Source of the DNA: Hyphococcus sp.
GTDB lineage: Bacteria; Pseudomonadota; Alphaproteobacteria; Caulobacterales; Parvularculaceae
Direction: 5' to 3'
Assembly (NCBI GenBank): GCA_021604605.1
Contig: BQJH01000080.1
Location: forward strand, 1-10,995
DNA length: 10,995 nt
Shown here piece by piece: positions 1 to 4,275 of the stretch. Position 1 is the first letter of the stretch, and the number at the start of each line of letters is the position of its first letter. Below the pieces are notes generated by a model. The model was not told the DNA's origin, searched no databases, and worked only from the letters and a program-made list of their open reading frames with translations. The position numbers and the translations under genes are program-made.

Positions 1-674
1 GCTTCGTCGGCGTGGATGGTTGTGTTCTTTTCAATGCGCGACTTGATCCATGAAAGCGCAGCGCCTTCTGATTTAAAAACCCCTGGGACTGACTTACCGC
101 CACGCTCGCGAACAATAACAACGCACTGGCGCTTTCCAGACTGATTGCGCTTTAGACGACGATCTATGCGGTCATTTTTATAGTTAGCCTTGGCGACGAA
201 ACCTCCAAAATATCCGCCATCAATTTCACACTCTTTATTTGATCCGCCTACTGTACGTCCGCGCATTTCCTCCGCCATTGCCTCGCGAAGTTTATGCGCC
301 AGAACAAAAGCGCACTTGTAAGAAACGCCAAGATCACGAGACAACGCCAACATGGATTTGCCTTTTACTTCGTTGCAGAAAACCGCGATTGCGCCAAGAT
401 ACATACGTAGCGGTAATTTGTGAGAAGCGAAAAGCGTTCCGCTGGTGAGCGTGTAGCCTTTTTTGCAAGCCTTGCATTCGAAACGTAGCGCGCCGTTAGG
501 GCGGCGCATTTCGTAGGCGTCGAGGCAACCGCACTCAGGGCAAACCGCTTCGCCATCAGTATCAGCCCAACGCATAGCGCGAAAACGAGCCTCTGCCTCT
601 GCGTCTGACATCCGAAAGACCGCAGCGAGGGAGAGCGTTTTAGCGTCACGAGAGAGAAGGAAGTGCTGGGCCAT
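1..674 (-). CDS. IS1595-family (ISXO2-like) transposase, 5' part; runs off the left edge
   Basis: This is a DDE transposase that cuts and moves its own insertion sequence. I translated the open minus-strand frame from the ATG at 674 to the window edge, giving 224 codons without a stop. Seen: an N-terminal zinc ribbon with C45-x2-C48 and C67-x2-C70, the order known for IS1595-family transposases. Next come a helical DNA-binding segment (about residues 85-135) and the start of the DDE domain, with the first Asp at 152 in EIDGGYFGG and a second acidic motif at 221-224 (HADE). The third acidic residue lies outside the window. An AGGAAA Shine-Dalgarno sequence sits about six bases before the ATG and fixes the start. 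The gene is divergent from the XRE-type regulator at 790. Whether the element is intact cannot be judged, because its 3' half and both terminal repeats are not identified. The family call is firm; the subgroup is less so. Confidence 0.88.
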   Translation of the reverse strand, partial: MAQHFLLSRDAKTLSLAAVFRMSDAEAEARFRAMRWADTDGEAVCPECGCLDAYEMRRPNGALRFECKACKKGYTLTSGTLFASHKLPLRMYLGAIAVFCNEVKGKSMLALSRDLGVSYKCAFVLAHKLREAMAEEMRGRTVGGSNKECEIDGGYFGGFVAKANYKNDRIDRRLKRNQSGKRQCVVIVRERGGKSVPGVFKSEGAALSWIKSRIEKNTTIHADE

Positions 675-687
675 CGGGTTTTCCTAA

Positions 688-740
688 GTCAACTATTATC
701 GTTGACCTAGTATGTATGCGTTGATATCGTTGATGTCAAC
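688..740. repeat. Cluster of GTTGA/TCAAC half-sites between divergent genes (operator-like)
   Basis: This stretch carries a perfect GTCAAC (688-693) / GTTGAC (701-706) inverted repeat with a 7-base spacer. It also has three direct copies of CGTTGA (700-705, 719-724, 728-733) and a GTTGA-TG-TCAAC palindrome (729-740). The repeats cover both the -35 box and the leader of the transposase. A repressor, perhaps the neighbouring XRE-type protein, or the transposase itself binding subterminal sites, could use them. Which of these applies cannot be told from sequence. Confidence 0.5.
711..739 (-). promoter_or_regulatory. Probable sigma-70 promoter of the transposase gene
   Basis: On the minus strand a perfect TTGACA -35 box (734-739) is followed, after 17 bases, by TACATA (711-716). 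The predicted start is near 704, leaving an untranslated leader of about 30 bases. The leader carries the GTCAAC-N7-GTTGAC inverted repeat, so initiation or early elongation could be repressed. The box match and spacing are seen; activity is inferred. Confidence 0.5.
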
Positions 741-754
741 GGAATCCACTGACC

Positions 755-794
755 TTGACGAAAATAAATAACATAGCTAGATACAAGCTATGTT
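755..794 (+). promoter_or_regulatory. Promoter and palindromic operator for a leaderless XRE-type regulator mRNA
   Basis: TTGACG (755-760) is followed after 17 bases by TAGATA (778-783), a good sigma-70 pair. Transcription would be expected to begin about seven bases on, at 790, which is the A of the regulator's ATG. A perfect 9-bp inverted repeat, AACATAGCT (770-778) and AGCTATGTT (786-794), brackets the -10 box and includes the start codon. There is no Shine-Dalgarno sequence. This fits a leaderless transcript with autoregulation by the encoded DNA-binding protein. Boxes and palindrome are seen; leaderless translation and autoregulation are inferred. Confidence 0.55.
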
Positions 795-1044
795 GACACC
801 AGAGCAAAGCCGCGCAGCAAGGGGATGGTTAGATTGGAAACAGAGCGATCTGGCCCAAAAAGCTAATGTTGGCCTGTCTACTGTTCGTGATTTTGAAAAA
901 GGCCGAAGAAAACCTATAGAAAACAATATGTTGGCAATAGTTGGCGCTTTCGAAAAAGCCGGTATTTCCTTCCTGTATGATGAAAAAGATCGTGCAACCG
1001 GAATAATTGCCGGTGCCGCAGTGCAGAAAGATGTGGAAAAATAA
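790..1044 (+). CDS. Small XRE-type helix-turn-helix transcriptional regulator
   Basis: This 84-residue protein is almost all one DNA-binding domain of the XRE/Cro-CI type. The opening MLTPEQSRAARGWLDW and the helix-turn-helix at about residues 19-43 (QSDLAQKANVGLSTVRDFEKG) match a common alphaproteobacterial group of short regulators. These often sit next to mobile or accessory genes. There is no partner toxin, protease or sensor domain, so it probably acts as a simple repressor. The start sits inside a palindrome and lacks a ribosome binding site, consistent with a leaderless message. It is divergent from the transposase, with about 115 bp between them. Its targets are unknown; the repeats on both sides of the intergenic region are the natural candidates. 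Confidence 0.85.
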   Translation: MLTPEQSRAARGWLDWKQSDLAQKANVGLSTVRDFEKGRRKPIENNMLAIVGAFEKAGISFLYDEKDRATGIIAGAAVQKDVEK

Positions 1045-1067
1045 ACGAATAGGGCCTAGATGGTTGC

Positions 1068-1114
1068 CATCGGAAGCGGCTACTTCCGATGACGAGCACC
1101 CAACTAAAAGGGTG
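1068..1114. terminator. Two hairpins between convergent genes; possible bidirectional terminator
   Basis: A perfect 9-bp stem, CATCGGAAG (1068-1076) with CTTCCGATG (1083-1091) and a 6-base loop, is followed by CACCC (1097-1101) pairing with GGGTG (1110-1114). They lie between the regulator's stop at 1044 and the end of the small minus-strand frame at 1133. No clear T-run follows on either strand, so intrinsic termination is only suggested by position. Confidence 0.35.
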
Positions 1115-1132
1115 GTTTACTGTTGAAATGCC

Positions 1133-1240
1133 TTAACGGCAGCATCGCCAGTATCCTGAGACGTACTCAGTTTTGCCGTACCGGGTGCGAGTGTAAGGCG
1201 ACACCCAATGACAGGTAGTTTTAGAAGTAGTCTTTCTCAT
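1133..1240 (-). CDS. Possible 35-residue basic, aromatic small protein
   Basis: This short minus-strand frame begins at the ATG at 1240 and ends at the TAA at 1133. A strong AGAGGA ribosome binding site lies about eight bases upstream. The product is basic and rich in Tyr, Trp and Arg, with a core reading HWVSPYTRTRYGKTEYV followed by SGYWR, and ends in a CCR tail. The alternation of W/Y/H with R/K, and the GYWR ending, resemble tiny basic proteins I have seen in phage and island DNA, but I cannot name a family. The frame is too short for statistics, so the ribosome site and protein-like composition carry the call. It would be read through the structured block at 1276-1430 if transcribed from further right. 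It may also be chance. Confidence 0.45.
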   Translation of the reverse strand: MRKTTSKTTCHWVSPYTRTRYGKTEYVSGYWRCCR

Positions 1241-1275
1241 TTGGAAAATCCTCTTGAGAACGACCCTTGAACCCC

Positions 1276-1430
1276 GGCGCGTTCCGGCTTAGTTTCCTCC
1301 CGTGGGAGGGGCCGGTTAGCGCCTTCGTCGCCGGTTGGGACAAACAGCCCGGCGAGACCCTCGCATTCTGGCCCGCAGCGTGACAGCGCATGCGGGCCAA
1401 ACTGTTTCAGGCCGACATTAACCCTGTTAA
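1276..1430. other. GC-rich block of nested hairpins; candidate structured RNA or cis-acting DNA
   Basis: This stretch is about 69% G+C over 1271-1400 (90 of 130 counted), in contrast to the AT-rich DNA downstream. Element A nests GGCGC/GCGCC (1276-1280/1319-1323), CCGGC/GCCGG (1284-1288/1311-1315) and CCTCC/GGAGG (1296-1300/1305-1309). Element B pairs TCGCCGG with CCGGCGA (1328-1334/1349-1355). Element C pairs TGGCCCGCA with TGCGGGCCA (1369-1377/1391-1399), continued by GCG/CGC past a one-base bulge. Element D pairs TTAAC with GTTAA (1418-1422/1426-1430). AAACAG in the loop of B (1342-1347) is complementary to CTGTTT (1402-1407), a possible pseudoknot. No long frame here looks like protein. 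It could be a small RNA, a structured leader of the small minus-strand gene, or a cis-acting site of the mobile region. Strand is undecided. Confidence 0.45.
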
Positions 1431-1436
1431 GGCGCC

Positions 1437-1473
1437 TTGCATTCACATTCAACCGGAAATACAGTCTGTGAAT
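1437..1473 (+). promoter_or_regulatory. Candidate promoter with overlapping inverted repeat, upstream of the winged-helix gene
   Basis: TTGCAT (1437-1442), a 17-base spacer and TACAGT (1460-1465) form a plausible sigma-70 promoter, with a predicted start near 1472. A perfect inverted repeat ATTCACA (1441-1447) / TGTGAAT (1467-1473) brackets the spacer and -10 box, and ACAG-T-CTGT (1461-1469) sits at its right end. This placement is what a repressor operator would show. The pattern is seen; function is inferred. Confidence 0.4.
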
Positions 1474-1514
1474 TAATAAACCAATGAATCTTGGCAGCAC
1501 AGCTTGGTGGGAAC

Positions 1515-2231
1515 ATGACCGCTTCACCGATTGAAAAAGCAAAAGAGTTTAGAAAACAATTACTTAACAGGCTTTCTGAGCTGAAAAAGCAACGTAAGTC
1601 TGTTGAAAAACAACTCGATGACGTCGATAAGTTTATTGCAATGTCGGAGGCTTTAGAAGCTGATGATATTGAAGCGCTTGAGGTTTTCACCGGCGTTCCG
1701 AACGAATCGGGAACCTCAAAATCAAAAACAAACCGAAAACATCGCAATTCGCCTAAAGAGGAGGTTGCAGAAGCCGCGCGCGTACTGATCGCCGCCAATG
1801 GCAAGCCTATGCCACGGTCAGACCTGTTTAGCGCGCTTGTTGAAAGGGGTCTAATCATTGAGGGACAAAATCCAGAAATGATTTTGTCTACAATGCTATG
1901 GCGCCAAAAGGATAAGGTAGTTCGATTGAAAGGCGGTGGTTACTGGCTTGCTGAGCGCCCCTGGAAGGCTAAGGATTATGAGCCGTCTGCCGAGACCTTG
2001 TCACACCATCAAAGCTTGAGAGCTTTTACTGACTCAACAAGAGAGATGCTTGAAAGCACCACAAACATGGGCAGAATAAATGAGATGCTAAGCGCGACGT
2101 CCCGTGCTGAACGGGTAGCGCGTATGATTGAAAGGCCTGTTAGTCAGGCGGAAAAAGTAGAAAGAATGTTCCGTTCAGTAGAAAAACAACATGCGGTTTT
2201 GGCGCCAAAAAAATCTATTTTTGATGAGTAA
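1515..2231 (+). CDS. Coiled-coil plus winged-helix (HARE-HTH-like) protein of unknown function
   Basis: This 238-residue soluble protein is of unknown role. I chose the ATG at 1515, which has GGTGGG just upstream, over an in-frame TTG at 1491 with no ribosome site. Residues 6-48 form a charged coiled coil (heptads around FRKQLLNRLSELKKQRKSVE). Residues about 60-80 are a basic, Ser/Asn-rich linker. Residues about 82-146 look like a winged helix: helices around VAEAARVLIAANGKPM and DLFSALVERGLI, then an ILSTMLWRQKD recognition-like helix and a wing VVRLKGGGYWLAE. This layout resembles HARE-HTH domains, which link DNA binding to modification or restriction functions, and short alphaproteobacterial coiled-coil proteins. 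Residues 155-238 are polar helices (ATSRAERVARMIERP and VSQAEKVERMFRSVEK look like a degenerate repeat). There is no catalytic motif. It converges on the truncated glycosyltransferase 12 bp away. Confidence 0.75.
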   Translation: MTASPIEKAKEFRKQLLNRLSELKKQRKSVEKQLDDVDKFIAMSEALEADDIEALEVFTGVPNESGTSKSKTNRKHRNSPKEEVAEAARVLIAANGKPMPRSDLFSALVERGLIIEGQNPEMILSTMLWRQKDKVVRLKGGGYWLAERPWKAKDYEPSAETLSHHQSLRAFTDSTREMLESTTNMGRINEMLSATSRAERVARMIERPVSQAEKVERMFRSVEKQHAVLAPKKSIFDE

Positions 2232-2240
2232 TGTAAAAGA

Positions 2241-2250
2241 CGCCTAGGCG
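2241..2250. repeat. 10-bp perfect palindrome in the convergent gap
   Basis: CGCCTAGGCG is its own reverse complement. It lies between the stop of the winged-helix gene and the stop of the truncated glycosyltransferase, whose TAG is inside it. It is too short to call a terminator. Confidence 0.3.
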
Positions 2251-3323
2251 ACACGGGGTAGGGCAAACCAGCGGTTCACTTCGCTAGTCACAAAGCGGGA
2301 TATCCTCGTAAAAAGCATTTTTGGTGAATAATTTTTTTCTTCCGTAATTTGCGCCATAATACCGCGTGTCAGCCAGTTCTCAGACGCGTTGTAGTAATTT
2401 AACCGTGCTTGTACACAAGCAAGATCAGGGCCGGCATTGTGAAAAGCTGAGGCTGCTTTTTTAAGTTGATCGCGTTCGGGCTGGTCTTCGGCGTCAAAAA
2501 TGACGATTAAATCTCCACGCGCTAAATGCATGCCGAAGTTACATGCCTTTGGTTTTGTTCGGGGACCGCTATCGGGGATGATGATGATTTCATATTGGCC
2601 TGCCAAACCCAGTTTTTTAGCTTCTAGTATTGTTTCATCATCATCTTCTTCGAGAAGTAATTTTACATCCTTTTTTTCTTGCGGGTAATCAAGTTGGTCG
2701 ATCGCATTGCGTAATGTAATAAGAGCATTTTTATCTCTATAAAGGGGTAGTAAGATGGTAATAACCGGCAGTTGTTCGTTGCTGAGATCGGTGATGTAAT
2801 TGTTTGACTTTGGGTTTGTTGCGCCAAACACCATTAAGATAAACCGATACCCAATGGCGAGAATGAAGTAGATTGTAACGAAGGTGTTTGCGGTAATTAG
2901 GGTTGAAAGCGGATATTTGATTATAGAAATTGCCAAAGCGCACAATAACAAAAGAAGTAGAACACCTTGAGTGGATGATAATATTCGTGCGGCCGATCTA
3001 TCAGGATGTTGATCGCGCAGAGTATAAACGGATGATTTTGCTATATCTTCTTTAAAACGTTTTCTGACACACTGTTGAAACACAGGGCGCGGAGCAAAGA
3101 TATGATCTTTCAGAGGGAACGGTTTATTATTTCTGTACCCGACTTCTTCTCTGGTCACCTGTTCTTTGTTGCAAAGTTCTTCTCTTTTCCAGGATGACAG
3201 TTTGCGCCATGGTATTTTACCTTTTTTGATATAGCTGCGAAGAAAAGAAAAGCTTTGAAGTTCTACGTCTGGTGGGGGGGAGTGCAGATGATGAATCTTC
3301 AGTGCTATGGGTGTGAGTTTCAT
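2244..3323 (-). CDS. Membrane glycosyltransferase family 2, C-terminally truncated (probable pseudogene)
   Basis: This is the N-terminal part of a polymer-type sugar transferase that would use a nucleotide sugar at the inner membrane. Numbering is from the ATG at 3323; a TTG one codon earlier is also open. Residues 1-115 form a cytoplasmic N-terminal region ending in ARILSSTQG. Two membrane segments follow at about 119-139 and 145-167. The GT2 fold begins at 186 (LPVITILLPLYRDKNALITL), with the acidic EEDDDET at 225-231, RTKPKACNFG at 255-264 and the DxD-type DAED at 277-280. The family match runs to NWLTRG (316-321). The family then normally continues with a further catalytic half (second acidic motif, QxxRW-like region) and more membrane helices. 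Here 38 unrelated residues lead to a stop. I tested the other two frames and neither restores the match, so this is a break rather than a simple frameshift. Activity is unlikely. Probably co-transcribed with the beta-barrel gene 7 bases upstream. Confidence 0.8.
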   Translation of the reverse strand: MKLTPIALKIHHLHSPPPDVELQSFSFLRSYIKKGKIPWRKLSSWKREELCNKEQVTREEVGYRNNKPFPLKDHIFAPRPVFQQCVRKRFKEDIAKSSVYTLRDQHPDRSAARILSSTQGVLLLLLLCALAISIIKYPLSTLITANTFVTIYFILAIGYRFILMVFGATNPKSNNYITDLSNEQLPVITILLPLYRDKNALITLRNAIDQLDYPQEKKDVKLLLEEDDDETILEAKKLGLAGQYEIIIIPDSGPRTKPKACNFGMHLARGDLIVIFDAEDQPERDQLKKAASAFHNAGPDLACVQARLNYYNASENWLTRGIMAQITEEKNYSPKMLFTRISRFVTSEVNRWFALPRVA

Positions 3324-3330
3324 CAAGCAT

Positions 3331-4164
3331 TTAAAAAGCTGACCATAAAGAAAAGAAAAAAGTTCGTCCTAAGGACAAGTTTCGTCCTGCGATCTCTTGC
3401 GTTACACCAGCTTGCAACGACCATCTTTTATTTGGGCGCCATACGATAGAGGGTTGCACTTTTACAATATCAAAATCGGCCCCAGCCAGTTTCTCGTTCT
3501 TCAAAGATTTCGTTGCAAAAGTATCAAGTAGGAAAAGCCATTTATCGCTTGGTTCAATGCCAAGTGTGGCTTGCCCCTCAATTTGGTCTGAAGAATCACT
3601 AAACCGTTTTTTGAAACCGGTTTCTATGGTTGCGAATATTTTTACAGGGTCTGTCGAGATGTTGTGCCCATAAAGAACAGATGCTGTGACATCGTAACCG
3701 CGACTTTGCAACCCTGGGCGTTGACCGGATTGAAAGTCAGATGGTTTGGTAATGGCTACTTTTACAGAGCCGGAACCGCGAGTGGTTTGTAAGAGATTGT
3801 ATTGTCCGAATATCTCTATTTCAGAAAAGCCATTTGCGCGCTCTACGTTGTTCCCGCGTGATAACCAGTTTTGGCTGTAAATAATCTTGCCCCCAAGGGT
3901 GATTTTTTGAGTGAGGCCATATTCAAGATAAAGGTCTGCGCTTGTTTTTTGGAATCGCCCTTCGACCAAGCCATTTATCGTATTAATTTTTCCGAGGTCA
4001 GCGTTAAAATAATCAGTGCGGGAAATAAGCAGGAAGCGTTTATGCGGTTGCGGCCACGGTGAAGCATTACTGGCTTGTGGAGATAGTGCGCAAAAGAACA
4101 GTGTGGTCAGAACTACCTGACTTGAATTTTTGCCTAGAAAACTATGCTTTGTAACAAATGCCAA
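3331..4164 (-). CDS. Outer-membrane beta-barrel protein with signal peptide
   Basis: This 277-residue predicted exported protein has a signal peptide with basic start, hydrophobic core VVLTTLFFCAL (about 17-27) and an ASNA-S cleavage site near residue 34. The rest alternates polar and non-polar residues, as in transmembrane beta strands: DLYLEYGLTQKITLGGKIIY, VKVAITKPSDF, VTASVLYGHN, SIVWRPNKRWSLQAGVTQEI. It ends in ...FFFSLWSAF, with the terminal Phe typical of proteins assembled by the BAM complex. The start is TTG at 4164; GGGGGGAGA immediately upstream is a strong ribosome site, and no in-frame ATG follows before the signal peptide. The stop codon is 7 bases before the glycosyltransferase ATG, which lacks its own strong site, so the two are probably translationally coupled. 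A role in export or surface display of a polysaccharide is suggested only by this neighbour. Confidence 0.75.
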   Translation of the reverse strand: MAFVTKHSFLGKNSSQVVLTTLFFCALSPQASNASPWPQPHKRFLLISRTDYFNADLGKINTINGLVEGRFQKTSADLYLEYGLTQKITLGGKIIYSQNWLSRGNNVERANGFSEIEIFGQYNLLQTTRGSGSVKVAITKPSDFQSGQRPGLQSRGYDVTASVLYGHNISTDPVKIFATIETGFKKRFSDSSDQIEGQATLGIEPSDKWLFLLDTFATKSLKNEKLAGADFDIVKVQPSIVWRPNKRWSLQAGVTQEIAGRNLSLGRTFFFSLWSAF

Positions 4165-4220
4165 ATTCTCCCCCCAGCAGGATTTGCCGGTGAGGAGAGT
4201 AACAAATTGCGAGAGACAAT

Positions 4221-4259
4221 CTATAGTTGCTGAAAATAAATTAAATTAAGCAACTATAG
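4221..4259. repeat. Perfect 11-bp inverted repeat between acnA and the beta-barrel gene
   Basis: CTATAGTTGCT (4221-4231) and AGCAACTATAG (4249-4259) are exact reverse complements around a 17-base AT-only-but-one loop. It lies just past the acnA stop and upstream of the beta-barrel operon, both on the minus strand. As RNA it would be a stable hairpin but without a following T-run, so termination is uncertain. It could also be an operator for the downstream operon. Confidence 0.5.
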
Positions 4260-4275
4260 GTTGTAGTTTTGTGTT

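Noticed and set aside
365..649. 94-codon minus-strand frame at the left edge
   Set aside because: It is a shadow in another frame of the transposase, whose true frame has the zinc ribbon and DDE motif.
1133..1200. RNA-like fold with GCCTTA/TAAGGC, ACGGCA/TGCCGT and CTGAG/CTCAG pairs
   Set aside because: It lies wholly inside the small-protein frame and the stems are short with large loops, so I did not call it a separate RNA.
1255..1440. tRNA, tmRNA, RNase P, SRP or hammerhead RNA in the GC-rich block
   Set aside because: None of the conserved signatures is present; a GGTTCAA motif on the minus strand is not flanked by a pairing T-arm.
1237..1858. Two minus-strand frames of 101 and 143 codons
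   Set aside because: They are Ser/Cys/Pro/Arg-rich, overlap the structured block and the winged-helix gene, and lack ribosome sites and recognisable domains.
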